64,000 nt of DNA from Haemonchus contortus (lineage: Eukaryota > Nematoda > Chromadorea > Rhabditida > Trichostrongylidae). The notes beneath the pieces were generated by a model that was not told where the DNA came from, did not search any database, and worked only from the letters and a program-made list of their open reading frames with translations. The position numbers and the translations under genes are program-made. The stretch lies in contig LS997563.1 in NCBI GenBank assembly GCA_000469685.2, forward strand, positions 25,949,897 to 26,013,896, written 5' to 3'. Every line of letters begins with the position of its first letter. Positions within the stretch are counted from its first letter, which is position 1. This document shows positions 44,558-57,289 of this stretch, in pieces.

Positions 44558-46230
44558 GAACGCGTTTATTTAGTGGAAGGTTCTGCAGTTTGAAAAATTT
44601 TTCCGCGCGTGGGCATACGAATGCAATTCATTGGAGCGCGCCCAGTATTGCGCTGCTCAACAGTTGAAATCCTTCTGCTACTTCTGATCGTGTCTATTCT
44701 CATCAATTGTTCTTCTGTTCTTACTACAAACATGAATTGGATACCATATTCCATTCTCACCGCTTGCTGCCAACTTTTCGAATTTTCCTGCTTTTTGAAT
44801 CTGCACATCTGACCTGTAGCTCTGCAAAAGATACTGCTGTAAGTAAGGGAATTCTTATGTAGGTTTTCCTCTTGAGCTTTACACCTGTTGTCATGAGCAT
44901 ATAGCGTCATGACCCCGGTGTGGTTTTGGAGAGGAAAACGAGAATCACAACTAATTACTTCGCAATTTGAAAGTATACTATGGATGATTTAATTTTATTC
45001 GTCACAAATAACAGTAATGGAACAAAACCTTTCCTAATACCTGATAATAATTTACTTCCAATATTCTCCTGTTTTTCTTAGCACGAAACAGTTGCCTTGA
45101 GTCAGTTTGTTTGTCAACCTGACAGTTTGCAGATTTGCCTGCCTGTCTTTCCATCCGTAAGGATTCCAATGATTATTATTAGGATAAATACGTGGTATCT
45201 CTCTCTTCAGAATGGGGTGGCAACAGTTAGGAGGCTGGTAGTGTCAGTGATTGCACTAATTATATTACAAGGGTGCCAACTTTGCCTTGTTAGTTCTAAC
45301 CAATTGGTATCCATTAATATCGATTCGTGGAGTGATTGATCAGATTCTTAACTTAGCTTTTTCCATAGTAGAATAACCAAAAAGACAAGGTATACACGCG
45401 AACGTTGGTACTTCAGCGCTATGCTTTCAATATTTTCCGGATGCACTCTATCTGTACTCCCGTGATTTAAGAGCGTTGCACTTGTAACCAAAGGCATTGA
45501 AGGCTAATTCAAAGCTCGCAGAGGCGGCAGTGAATAACCCCCTGCGAGCTTTGTATCAATAGGAAGTTCACTTCAAAAACACTGAAGGCAGGACTCAAAA
45601 ATCAAACGCATTCTTCAACGATCTCGGCATGGGTTTGACGGCGTACTTCCCGGTCTCACCAGAACCGTGGTATTTTTCAAGATGCACGCACACGAATTTT
45701 TATGAAGGAGAACTGAATAGGTTCATCCTTTAAATCAAGCTCACTTGGTCTTAAGCGCATTCGCATGGAGAAATAAAGGGAGGATCAGAAGTGAATGCAC
45801 AGTGTACATAACCATGCGTGAGTCTGAATAAAAGAAAAGAAATTCAATTTTCTGAAAAAATAGATGCTCAATCCCTCTCTCGAATTCACGCGAGGATCGT
45901 GACGCTGCATGCCCTCGACAACAGGTGTGAATCTTGAGAGGATGATCTGTACAGTGATTGCTTACCTACAACATACCTCGCAGAAACAGTAGTCACAGAT
46001 TTATCTGCGCGAACAGGATGGGAGAAGCATAATACGTAGAAGAAATGGTGAGGTGAGGAATAGTTAGGTGAAAAGAATAGGCTAGTAGTAGAATCGGCAA
46101 CGTGAATGCCTACTGTGAGGTTAGAGGTGGGCTACTACAATGTTAAAGCGCTCCAATGGTAAATTCATCAAATATGCGCGCGCGGGAAAATTATTTAAAC
46201 TGCAGAACCTTCCACCAAATAAACGCGTTC
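44558..46230. mobile_element. Non-autonomous Mutator-like element with 9-bp target duplication
   Basis: The ends GAACGCGTTTATTTAGTGGA and, in reverse complement, GAACGCGTTTATTTGGTGGA match over about 55 bp. The 9-bp duplication CTGTCATAC flanks it exactly (44549-44557, 46231-46239). The palindrome's other arm carries the same target once (CTGTCATACCTGAA in reverse complement near 48350), confirming the insertion. It carries no transposase. An internal block GACAACAGGTGTGAAT (about 45918) and the terminal core TTCTGCAG are shared with the larger element at 51026-59313, its likely source of transposase. Confidence 0.9.
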
Positions 46231-47026
46231 CTGTCATACCTGAATTTTTCATAACTAGGACACAGCTCGCCTAGTAATGGTGCAAGTTTAATCTTCCTAA
46301 TCTTAGGCCTCAGCCACGTCTCTGATAGGGCAGCTACGTCTCTTCCGAGACGGGAGAGTGTAAAGCTTTTAGTTTAAGGGGTAGTGAAAGCAGAAATCCC
46401 TCAAAATCATAGACTTACCTGTACCAATATCAGCGACAGCATTATCTGAACCGGAAAAAACAAAACAAATGAAGACGGCATCATTATTTCCTTTCTTACG
46501 CAAATGTAGTTCCCTCAATCGGATACCCTTTGTTAAGGGAAGTAAAGGGCGGATAAAAGTAACACGACAAGAGCAACCTTTCAACGAAGATGTCGAGCCA
46601 GAAGCTCCTTCCGAAAGAATCTGTTTAGAGGTACAACCTTAATTAGGCGAGGATAACATGATTAGGCTTTCCCATCTTTTGAAAAGTTATAGGAGCACAG
46701 CCGAAGAAGTAGAAATTCTTTTGATACAATCGCAAAGATAAGGCGTGCTTTGAATACAGCCAGGATCATTTTTCCCTGTGATACCGCTAATAACAACCAA
46801 TCGTGTCATTTCATATTTCCCACTACATTCGCATTTAACCTTCATAGCACTACCACTTCAGTTGTTTTTAGCTATAGCTTTATAATTTCTCAGTGCACTG
46901 AAACCTCTTAAATTTGTTAAAGACAAGGCATGCTCAACTAATTCCATTTCACGATTTAGCTGTGCATTTTCAGCAATCTCATCCTTAGGTCAATCTTCGA
47001 AAAGCTTATTGTGCTGCTCTGAATAA

Positions 47027-47557
47027 TTAGTTTCCGCCTCTTTCTCCAACAAATGATCGATGATCGTTTTGAGATAAGGAAGCGTATTCGTATATTATTT
47101 CCGTATCTGGCAGAACAACTGGTCGAACCAACTCCTCAGCTTCATCATCGTGCGTAAACGTCGACAAAGGCTCTTCATTAAGGTCGTGGGCAGATGCTAG
47201 GCCAGGAAGCAAGAGGGGTATCCATATGAATAGAAAAGAAAGAATCCATAACAGCAAGAGGGGTATCCATATGAAGAGAAAAGAAAGAGGCAAAGAAAGA
47301 ATCGATGAGAATTGCCACTGTTGATGATTCTTTCTTTACCTCTTTCTTTTCTATTCATATGGATACCCCTCTTGCTTCCTGGCCTAGCATCTGCCCACGA
47401 CCTTAATGAAGAGCCTTTGTCGACGTTTACGCACGATGATGAAGCTGAGGAGTTGGTTCGACCAGTCGTTCTGCCAGATACGGAAATAATATACGAATAC
47501 GCTTCCTTATCTCAAAACGATCATCGATCATTTGTTGGAGAAAGAGGCGGAAACTAA
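47027..47557. other. Mirror-image open frames at the palindrome centre
   Basis: 47293-47027 (- strand) and 47312-47557 (+ strand) encode the same product: a hydrophobic start with SFLFIWIPLLLPGLASAHDL, then an acidic tail to FVGERGGN. The start resembles a signal peptide, but it falls in the 5' region of the LINE, and the frame breaks just before a region that reads on as LINE protein. I take it as the start of a broken ORF1-like protein rather than a host gene. Confidence 0.4.
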
Positions 47558-48411
47558 TTATTCAGAGCAGCACAATAAGCTTTTCGAAGATTGACCTAAG
47601 GATGAGATTGCTGAAAATGCACAGCTAAATCGTGAAATGGAATTAGTTGAGCATGCCTTGTCTTTAACAAATTTAAGAGGTTTCAGTGCACTGAGAAATT
47701 ATAAAGCTATAGCTAAAAACAACTGAAGTGGTAGTGCTATGAAGGTTAAATGCGAATGTAGTGGGAAATATGAAATGACACGATTGGTTGTTATTAGCGG
47801 TATCACAGGGAAAAATGATCCTGGCTGTATTCAAAGCACGCCTTATCTTTGCGATTGTATCAAAAGAATTTCTACTTCTTCGGCTGTGCTCCTATAACTT
47901 TTCAAAAGATGGGAAAGCCTAATCATGTTATCCTCGCCTAATTAAGGTTGTACCTCTAAACAGGTTCTTTCGGAAGGAGCTTCTGGCTCGTGCATCTTCG
48001 TTGAAAGGTTGCTCTTGTCGTGTTACTTTTATCCGCCCTTTACTTCCCTTAACAAAGAGTATCCGATTGAGGGAACTACATTTGCGTAAGAAAGGAAATA
48101 ATGATGCCGTCTTCATTTGTTTTGGTTTTTCCGGTTCAGATAATGCTGTCGCTGATATTGGCACAGGTAAGTCTATGATTTTGAGGGATTTCTGCTTTCA
48201 CTACCCCTTAAACTAAAAGCATTACACTCTCCCGTCTCGGATGTGACATGGTTGCCCTACCAGAGACGTGGCTGAGGCCTAAGATTAGGAAGATTAAACT
48301 TGCACCATTACTAGGCGAGTTGTGTCCTAGTTTTGAAATATTCAGGTATGACAGATCTAGAAGTGATAGTGGTGTGGCGCTGCTAATGAGAGGCAATTAA
48401 TGTACATACGC

Positions 48412-48920
48412 TCAGTAGCGCTCAAAAGTATTCGGCCAACTTCAACTTGCCGTAACTTTTTTCCCAGTGGAGCAAATCACATGAAATTTTGATATGTTTA
48501 ACTGAAACATATTTCACACTATCCAACACTATTTGACTGCAAAACAGCTATATCCACATACTAATGGGGAGGCGTCTGTGAACTGTGCTGAAAGCAAGTT
48601 TGTGACGTCTGCAGTGATTCGGACCTCGTGTACGTTTTTCTTCTCTTCTGGGTTCGACATTAGCGCTCGTACACTTAAGACATGGCAAAAGGGAAAGGAC
48701 TCCTAGAAGGACCATCATTCGGATTTCCAGTCGATTTTTTGTTCAAGCCCTTTCGGATAACAGGAGTATGATCAGATTGCAAGTTAATAGTGGTGAATAT
48801 TCACACTACACCAATGCTACACATATTGAAATTTCGCTTGATTACATCCAGTAGGAAAGGAGTTATGACTGAAAAGTAAGAGTGGAGAAGCATTCCGCCG
48901 AATACTTTTGAGCACTACTG
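48412..48920. repeat. Tc1/mariner-type MITE in the right palindrome arm
   Basis: The ends CAGTAGCGCTCAAAAGTATT and, in reverse complement, CAGTAGTGCTCAAAAGTATT bound 509 bp without coding. The left arm has uninterrupted TGTACATATATCC at the matching place; here TACATA appears on both sides of the element, with four extra bases (CGCT) on the left. The CAGT ends and T/A target fit a Tc1/mariner relative. Confidence 0.75.
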
Positions 48921-49367
48921 TACATATATCCTGTGCTTGTTCATAATGAATCTGTTCAACCTTGAGAGGGTTGAAGAGGATTCGTCTTTACTATATATCT
49001 GGTTCGTGCCGAAAAAGGCAAGCTTCAAGAATACAAGGTTATCATAACTAGTAATGAAGAGACTGGCAATATTGTAAGTTCTAAAAAAATTCAGAAAAGC
49101 TATCAAAGTGCGACTTCTGATAGAAAAAAGGTTATAGAATGGAACACCAGTAGGTCCTTCTCCAAATTCACCATGTTTCTTATCGACCATAAAGGGGGTT
49201 TTAGCGTATTGAGTAGGAATGACGGTGATGTAGTAATGTGTAGTTCCGACGAAGCGAATCTTATGGGTGACTTTTTTTAAAAAGGTGTATGTGGAAGATT
49301 AAATCTCTATCCGTTCCGATTCAGCTAGCTGTCGCATACATCTTATGAAAGATTATGCCTTTCTTAG

Positions 49368-50808
49368 CTTAGACGAATACTCGAGTTCATTCTTCACCCC
49401 ACAGTTCACGACATTGGTCGGGATTCGCGCATCGGTGGTGGAGAGAGCAAGAAAATGCATGAAAATAAAACTGTCGAAACCGGTAGAAATGATGTTGCAA
49501 CATTTCCTCTCAGAAAACTCATTTCTAATAAAAACTCCACATTTGTCAGCCGTTATTATCCTCTTTAGTTCACAAGTTTTAACTCGGTTACTAGCGAGTG
49601 CGGGCAGTGTAACTACCGCGGAGTTTTCGCACCCAACGAAGGTCACTTCGTGCCTAGGCGCGAGGCAAGCTTGATAATGTGCGATCGCACCAATACTCTC
49701 CTACCCCGCAACGGGTGATGGCAGGAACTCGATGTATGTTCATTGACACTATTGTATAATACTACGGTGTCAAGTAAAAAGTTTGGTTCATACATGGAAG
49801 GTCTGATTTCACAATGTTCGTGTTTGTGTAATAGGTTTATCTGTATGCATATCTGCTCATTTCACACAGATCCTCTTTCTAATGGGATGGGACGCATTAG
49901 GTAGATAATTTGCGAGAGTTTTAATACAAGTCTTGCTAAGTCAAATCTGTGGGTTACGAGTAACTCCTCCATGTGCCACGATGGGTTGATTATATGCGCG
50001 GATGCAACGTGGGGACCCTAGCCTGGCTTGTCTGCGGCGGTCCCAGCGCGCATTCACGGAAATTCTCTGTCGGGTCGCCGAGTTGCAACAGGTGTGTCGT
50101 TGAGTTCGCGATAGATGCTAATCACTGTAGCGAGGCCAAATAATTATTTTTAACGCCTCTAGTCGACGCTTATCACGTTTTCTCCACCAACTGTGGCCTA
50201 ATCTCATCTCCTACATCACTAATAAGGGCGAGGGTTTCTCTACGACAGCCACAACGAGTACATCGATTCTTTTATGGAATATTCTTTCAACAAAAATCAT
50301 CAGTCTTATTATATTGGGTTTCGTTGGATATCAAAGTCATACAAGCTCACTAGCAGACGAAATTTTACTTATTGAAACTAATTTTATGTGACTTGAAGGG
50401 CTGTGTTAAATGGTATATCCAACTTACGGGAAACTGCAAACCAACGAGACCATAATGTAAAAATGAGAACACGAGCGCGTCCACTCCTTGGTTTGATAGC
50501 CTCGGTGACGCAGCGTCAGAGTCACTAAATGCTTGGGAGTGTCGTATTATTCAGTGTATCCAGGATACATTTTACCGTCCCCACTTGCCGAATCCTGAGC
50601 TAATCAGCAATCAGGTGAACCTAGGAGTCAAACTAAAGCTTATCTTGAATCTTATATTTCCATCAAAAAAGGGAGACCCTAGAGCTTTTTGGGATGTCTG
50701 TGTGGTTGGTCTGTGCTGCCTGTTCAACTGAGACAGTGCCACTGATGCTCACACGATGCCATCGCAAGAAATTGAATTATTTTTCGGTCTAGCGGTCTGG
50801 CAATCAGA
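49368..50808. other. Spacer, no supported gene
   Basis: A 109-codon + strand frame (49345-49674) starts inside the LINE arm and matches nothing I know. The rest shows no repeat or gene signal. Confidence 0.35.
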
Positions 50809-51412
50809 GGCACAATTCACGTTTAAAAAAAGGTTTTGATGGTTTTTCCCTCGGATGAACCTGTGGCGTTTAAGGAGAGCCTAGGGGACGCTGCCTGGTC
50901 AAAAAACGGTCAAATAGGAAGTGAATGGATTCTAAAACCGGCCAAGTGACTTCACACCTACAACGGTCGAGTTCTCACGACGTTGTAAAGGCTGAAGAAG
51001 TTGCATCATTTGCACAGAGACGCGCGATAGCATTTATACGTTAGAAGCTTCTGCGGCTTAAATGATTGCCCCGCGTGCGCAAATTCGAATGCAGTCTGAG
51101 ACGCTCTCATGTTGTGATTCCCTGACACGTGGCCAGTAGTCATATTCTGCTACTCTTTTCTAACCTTCTTCAATATATTTGATCCCCGATTCTCTGCTGC
51201 ATTACCTAATTAGATACCTGATCTAGAATCCGATTCTGACTTAATTCTCTTCCATTGCGGGCGAGTATAAATCAGCTCCTTGCAAAATATGGTGCAGATT
51301 AGCAAATAATACAGTTTCATCTTGTGATATTCACACTTGTTGTAGTGAGTGAGCAGCAACACGAACCTAGTGTCGTTTCAAAAGGAGACCCCGTTGTTTT
51401 GTGACAGTTTAA

Positions 51413-52318
51413 CACGTTGACGATGAGCCAATTTTTTTTTCGTCTGTCCCGTGGGACGAGACTGTTTCTTTCTTGGAAAATTGTTACTTTCCCAAAAAAT
51501 GAGTGATCACAGTCAAAAACATTTAAAAACGAACGGTGCGAGAGAATATTTCGCAAACCTTCCAGCAGTATTCAAATTTTGCAGAACATTTGTGGCTACT
51601 CGGGGTAATTCAAAATTTGGCGTTGATAAATTTGGATTAGGGGTATCTAAATAAAAAGGATCCTGAGAGTATTATTATCCTTGGGACTATTTTCGTCATC
51701 ATGAGTGTCTCGGATATTGAAATTGAAGACTTCAGCGAAAGTTTTGGCAACTGGCGGCTCGTCAGCGACGATGATGCTGCAGGTGGTTTAGATGGCGACG
51801 TTATGGCTCCTGCGGTTGTTTCTGACACTGAAATCTCAGATGGCGACTGCGATGAAGGAGAAGGACGACTTGCTGTACAAGAACTTCAACGACACTCAGA
51901 CAAGCAGTTCGGGAATACGCAAGCGGAAGCTGGCGGCTGATCGAAATGCGATGGCTAAGGAGGGACGATTTTGTTCCGAGTGCTGTAGTTCGACCTCTGC
52001 AACATCAGGCAGGTTGACCGCGAGGAGCCTGGCCAAGAGGACTAAGTCAAAAGGCAGCGAATGTAATCAAGTTTGTTGCCTAGATTGTTTCCAAACAATT
52101 CATGATTGTTAGTTGCTAATAAGAATGAAATATTTTTCTTGGAATTAATTTAATATGTGGCCGGTGCTATTTTAGACACTCGCAAGCCCTAATTGAAAAT
52201 CTGCACAAAATACGGAACGACCACACACATTTTAATCGAAGAATGCACCGTCGCGCAGCATTGCGCGACATCGTCGCATGAGACAGACTGGCTGTCGCGC
52301 ACCATCGTCGTCAACGTG
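51413..52318 (+). mobile_element. piggyBac derivative, 906 bp, catalytic core deleted
   Basis: The ends CACGTTGACGATGAGCC and, in reverse complement, CACGTTGACGACGATGG are inverted repeats. The left flank is TTAA and the right is TTGA, a one-base decay of the piggyBac target. From 51701 an acidic N-terminus reads MSVSDIEIEDFSESFGNW; in another frame 51855-52112 reads KEKDDLLYKNFNDTQ and a Cys-rich end (FCSECCSS..., CNQVCCLDCFQTIHDC) of the type that closes piggyBac transposases. The central DDD catalytic domain (about 400 residues) is missing, so this is a deletion derivative mobilised, if at all, by a full-length relative elsewhere. Confidence 0.72.
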
Positions 52319-52789
52319 TTGAGGTCTTGCCGGTTTCTTTTTTCGTTCATGTTCATTTTTGTCATTTACCGCTTACTTTGGTATCACTCGTTATTCCCCT
52401 ATGTATATACCAGTTGGGCTACGCACGCCAATGCGTGCACCACATACCCACGCTTACGCCTACGATTGAATGTGTCAATCGGTTGCTCTTCATCTTGAAA
52501 ATTATGAACCATTGCAGGTTTAACTGATAGGCAACCAAAGAATTGAGTAGTGCTCACGAATGTTCTCGAGTGGTAATAACACCATTATCAGATGTCGTTA
52601 TCTCTGGGCCTTCTTTCTTCCACGGGTACATCATGAGTTGAGAATCTCAAATTATTGGCGGTCGGATGAGCTTTGTCGTAAATGATATCAAAATATGAAG
52701 TACCCTTGATCTTCCACCGAGTTAGAAACCTTGCTGGGAGCGGTCGTAATCTATGTAATAGTCGTAATCATAAATACATGGCAAATACC

Positions 52790-53475
52790 ACAGGAGTTAA
52801 ATTCAGTTGGAAAGTGCTCCTATCAGTCGCTATCAGCTGTTGTCAGTTCCTATCATCGGTCGTCTACGACTACGGAGTCCTGCCATACTCCTCATCACAT
52901 GCCAAACTGTCAAAGCTCCACTATTAATGCCATTATTATAGTGGCTCTACGCTTTCGAGGATTTTCATTAGCCCTTATCAGTTTTATCAGCTCCTGGCCT
53001 GGTACCAACCGTTCCCGATCCCGTCACCGAGTACCTACGATCCTGTCACATTTTGCATAGCCTATTAAAATTTCAGGATTCCATTATTAACAAAATGTGC
53101 TTTACAGCTCTAGTGGCTCTCGTCTTCTGTGGCTTCTTATCAGTCCCTATCACTTGTTATCATTCTCTTTCACCAATCTTTAATGGTCCCTTCACATCCT
53201 GAACCACCTGCCCAAGTGCCAGGGCTTCATCGCTAATACGAAGGGAGTTACGAATACTCAGGCTTTTGCCTTTTAAGGCTCCTTATTAGTTTATATTGAT
53301 AGTTGTCACCTCCAGTCATCTACCATCAGTGTTCCCATCGTGTCGCCTATCTCTCTTCCAAATTTGAATGTTCTCGGTTCAGTGGGACAGGAGTTATGAA
53401 TTTCCGGTCAGACAAACACACACACATTCTGACACACACACACACACACAAACACACCAACATACACACTTAGCC
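52790..53475. repeat. CTATCAG-rich degenerate repeat and (CA)n microsatellite
   Basis: Between 52810 and 53165 short strings CTATCAG, TTATCAG and CTATCAC recur a dozen or so times without fixed spacing. A (CA)n tract with interruptions lies at about 53410-53470. Open frames here (52682-53060) follow the repeat and do not support a gene. Confidence 0.6.
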
Positions 53476-53881
53476 GATTATATAAGTAGGATGGTTGCGA
53501 TTAAGGCGAAGTGCAGTTAATTATAATTCGTGCTTATGTTATTGATGTCTTCTTGTAGGCCGTCGAGGAATGCCAGTAGATGTGTATATTTATTGGAAGA
53601 CAGAACTAAACACGAATTGAACTCATAGAAACCTCTGAGTATTGGTCTGATAGTACTGCGTACAATGCGCGGGTTTTAAAAGATAACATGTTTAATTAAC
53701 ATAGATCAATAACACCCTACAACAGCTTACTTCTTCAAGATAATTTTTAAATCAGTGCGTCTCATGCAGTATACGAGGAAACAATGTCTCTCAGAAAGGG
53801 TTGTTCATTATAATGATGTATGAAGTGAATGAAATCATACATGAGATTTTCACACTTTGTAAAGTAGCTTCATGTTCGCGT

Positions 53882-56800
53882 TCAGCCTTCAATGTCTGCA
53901 ACTGAAGGCAACCCCCTTAGCCGTCTAACTTCCTCGTGCAGGTCCTGAGCGGGTTTCTTCGTTTTTTCACCTTGCCGCGCTGAAAATTCTTGAGGTCTAC
54001 AGAACACAAAGTTGTGAATAATATATTAATGGCAAATAAAGCCACCTGATAAAGAAAGATTCTGGATAACTGTGGCTTCACTCCAACTTGCGTCAATTCG
54101 GGACGAAGGCCAAAGTTCCTGATGGTGAAGGCTGTGCAACTCCCGCTACTGATTCCATATAAGACAAAATCTCCTCTAGTTGGTTCATTGCTTCGTCTTA
54201 GCTAACGAAGTAGCGGTCGCCTCTACTACAGCATATGCCTAGGAAATATCTCGATTTTGCAGTACTTAAAAATATCTTAACTGAATGATTCTGATCGAAC
54301 ACCCACTCTTTTTATAGCACTGAGCTTCTGATAACGTACTTCACGCCGTTTTCGAGCTATACTCATGGGCGCGTCCACATCAGGCTCTGGAGGCCTTTCT
54401 CTTGAGGGTCCCTCTACTGATACTGATTCTTCCACGGTTCTCTAATAATACCGCATCCTATCATGCCTAAGAGGACAACTGATTCCGTTTCGGTTATCCA
54501 GGCATGTGCAGTTCCATGCACAAGCGCACACTCCACAGGAAAGGGAAGGTGTGTTGTTCTGGGCAGATATGCTAGTAAGTGGACATTGGAAGAATAATTC
54601 ATAAAGTAGTCTTGTCACCGTAGGATAGCATGTACGAGGTCCCTCGTATGCCACTTCAGAACTTTTCGTCAACGCTCTATGTATTTTGGACCTTCCACTT
54701 GCTTCCTCCTACATCGATAACCATGTCAGGCCTCGTTGCATATAAAGTCACTGCGATTCTATGCCGCTTATGAATCTCTAGCATTCTGTAGGATAAAACG
54801 GCGAATCGGCAGAGGTCCTACAATGGCGTGATAAGGATCATGTTCACTCTGCGGGTTCAACCCACCTTGTTCGGGTTCGGTTGGACCAGTCAGATGCGTC
54901 CGGCGAGCAAAAAGGATAGGAGATTTATCAAAAAAAAAACCCAAAAAAAACAAACACGGGGAGCAACACTCCGAGGGAGAAACAAAAATCTATGAACACC
55001 AGTAGCGACGGTACGCCCTTACATAGGCGTCTCGCCGTGCCACAATCGATACAAACGAGTAGATCATATTGACATGTTGACCACTTGACGGTCCTTCCAT
55101 ATTCTCTACAACTCTATATTTTTCAATTTCTCTAGATTTTTTCGCCTTCACTTCAATAGACCCAGAGGGGTCCTCAACGTTTTTTATTGAACGGTTTAAC
55201 TCGTCTTCAATCCTCGGATGAATCTCTTGCTGATCATAGCAGCATCGAGGGTAGCACTCTTGTTTACAAATTACGCCCAGCTGGGCGTCCTTCCTAATGT
55301 GAAACAAACTTTAAACTCGTTAATTCAAAGACACTTCATTATCTCATCATAGTAGCAAATACCAAAATAGTTTTTTCGAGGTAATCTGTCGTTGTGCAGA
55401 GATAAGCGAGGATCTCCACGAAGCGCTTTGGAACTTGGTCAGCTGCACTTCACTCAACAGACGCTGAAGTGCCCTACTTATCATCGGGTGTAGTGAAGCC
55501 TAAATTTCTGTGAAGTTTTCATTTTAATATCAAACCGCAGTCCTGACCTCAACGAGCCCTTTCATTTCGCGTTCCCATGTCTGCCAAACTTGCAGAATGA
55601 AATTTGCAGAAATGTGGGCGAGTGCGCATCTAGGAAAACAGCGCGAAAGCAATTGAAGAAGCACAGCGCTTCACCTGTTACCATGGTATCGGACGAAAAA
55701 TTTGGCATCAGAACTATAACCTCCTCGAACAACCTCTGGACACCCTTAGCTGTCATTGTCCCACTTATTGTTAGAAGGAAGGCTATAATAAAGAAACACC
55801 TTGTAAAATGATACATTTACACGACACCTAGTCTGATGTACCTCCTGGAAGCCCACGGTCTTTATCATCAGCGACCATCAACGTGGCCAGCCTTAAGCTC
55901 ATGGTCTAGTCTTGTGATATGGAACCTGTCGTCCAGCAACAAACCACTTGAAGAGTGCTTTTCCATCCACTCCAACATTACTGGCGTTCAGGTCACTCAA
56001 TTTCAGGTCAAACTACACAAAGCTTTAGAGAGAGTTCGAGAGAAATTGATTTTTAATCTCGAAACAAGTGAACAGTAATAGTGAGCCTGAGTTCTACATC
56101 TTCTCTATAGCTAGCCTATACATTTCTTACCTATCATAAGTCCCTTGCCACTTGGGTCTTCTGATAGCTCCAAGTATCTGATTCCATCATCAGGGTTATT
56201 CTCCTCGAAACGTATTCGCAAAGAAGTTACGTCGCCATTCTGTCTCCATCCTGGAGCCATATGGGTACTTCCTTATAATGTTGTGTAGATCCATCTGCAC
56301 CACAAAGGAGAGCTTGATGGATTTTCTTGAATAATCTTTCCGCAAACGATGGATGACACAGTCCATGGAGTGTTCTATTTCAAGTTGTATTGTAATACAT
56401 TGTAATACATTAAGATTAGGGCTTATAACACCCTTGAGCATATCCTTTGGGTACAGTCATTGTTGACTTGAAAAATTAACAGAGCTGCATCCAGCTCATG
56501 CCTCATATGGCCAAGGCGACCTCTCGCAGCAACTGTGCCATCTTCGTTGAAACTCACCACAAAATGACAATAACAGTAGCGATCGCCTTTCTTACTTGCA
56601 CTAGCTCTCAGTGTTGCAGTTGATGTGTGCACACCAGCACGGTAGCGCCTGATTCAAGAAGAATGATACGAAATGCTTTATTTTCTACAATTAGCTGCGA
56701 GGAGCTCACAGTGGCCTTTCTTTGGTTGAAAAAGTCAGAGTTTCTGAAGGCACTTCGGCGGTGCTCGCAAACTCCCACAGATCATAGCATAATAAAAACA

Positions 56801-57184
56801 CAAATCAGCACAAATCATAGCATCTAATATAATAAATGGATTAGTTTCTCCATTAAGTGGTTACTGCACTCGCATACCTCATACATATTTTTCACGGCTG
56901 GCAAAATTCATTGATATAGTGGAGAAATTCTGTGTTCGTCGTCCCGCGCCATCTTTAGAGTGATATGCGTGGCGGTGGTGCGCCACTTCGTCGCAATTTC
57001 CGTAGCTTTCGTTACATAAGGGACAAATTATCCTAGCGAGTCCAGCCTCTTTGCTGATTTGCTCTCTAATTTCCATGAGTTCCTCCACGAGTTTTGCGTG
57101 TAACACTTTTAAATGAGTGCATAAATACTTCTTCATCATTATTTTTCCGCATTTCGGACAGTTCCAGAGGGTCAATGAAGGCAT
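53882..57184 (-). pseudogene. MULE transposase gene with zinc fingers, probably decayed
   Basis: Read on the - strand. 57184-56879 encodes two C2H2 fingers (CPKCGKIMMKKYLCTHLKVLH and CPLCNESY...HHRHAYH, motif lengths normal). 56632-56423 encodes YCYCHFVVSFNEDGTVAARG and GHMRHELDAALL, a nematode MULE N-terminal motif. 56441-56196 encodes the next segment with KLSFVVQMDLHNIIRKY. Around 56190-56080 is DDGIRYLELSEDPSGKGLMI. 55816-55562 holds part of the DDE core, ISGTMTAKGVQRLFEEVIVL. 54672-54442 encodes a SWIM-like CACAWNCTCLDNRNGISC. The C-terminus LHEEVRRLRGLPSVAD ends at 53882. Some breaks could be introns (TTTTCAG at about 53970), but stops occur inside conserved segments near 55.5 and 56.0 kb, so I think it is inactive. 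Confidence 0.72.
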
Positions 57185-57289
57185 TTCGAATGGTTAGAGA
57201 ATATAAAACGGGTAAGCAGATAAGAGATGAAACAGGTGAAGGAGGTGGACTCAGAATATAAACCAGGTTGCGAAATGACATCTTCATAA

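Larger units (their letters stand above)
36643..49367. repeat. Head-to-head LINE palindrome, arms split by three later insertions
   Basis: The arms meet near 47.31 kb. The right arm (47320-49367) is matched in reverse complement by the left arm in three pieces: 46231-47300, 44103-44548 and 36643-36664. The two arms are nearly identical, and both stop at the same base of the repeat (AGAAAGGCATAATC against GATTATGCCTTTCT). Each arm reads outward as the 5' part of an APE-type LINE: an ORF1-like protein with a CECSGKYEMTRLVVISGI segment, then ETWLRPKIRKIKL and SFEIFRYDRSRSDSGVALL (endonuclease), then the linker before the reverse transcriptase (DEANLMGDFF). Frames are broken in both arms. The left arm has an extra copy of about 45 bp of the centre near 47230-47280. 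Equal truncation of both arms points to one inverted duplication rather than two independent insertions. Confidence 0.8.

Noticed and set aside
47027..47557. A pair of genes for identical signal-peptide proteins
   Set aside because: They are the two mirror copies of the palindrome centre and lead into broken LINE protein sequence.
52682..53060. Coding frames at 52.7-53.1 kb
   Set aside because: They run through the CTATCAG-rich degenerate repeat.
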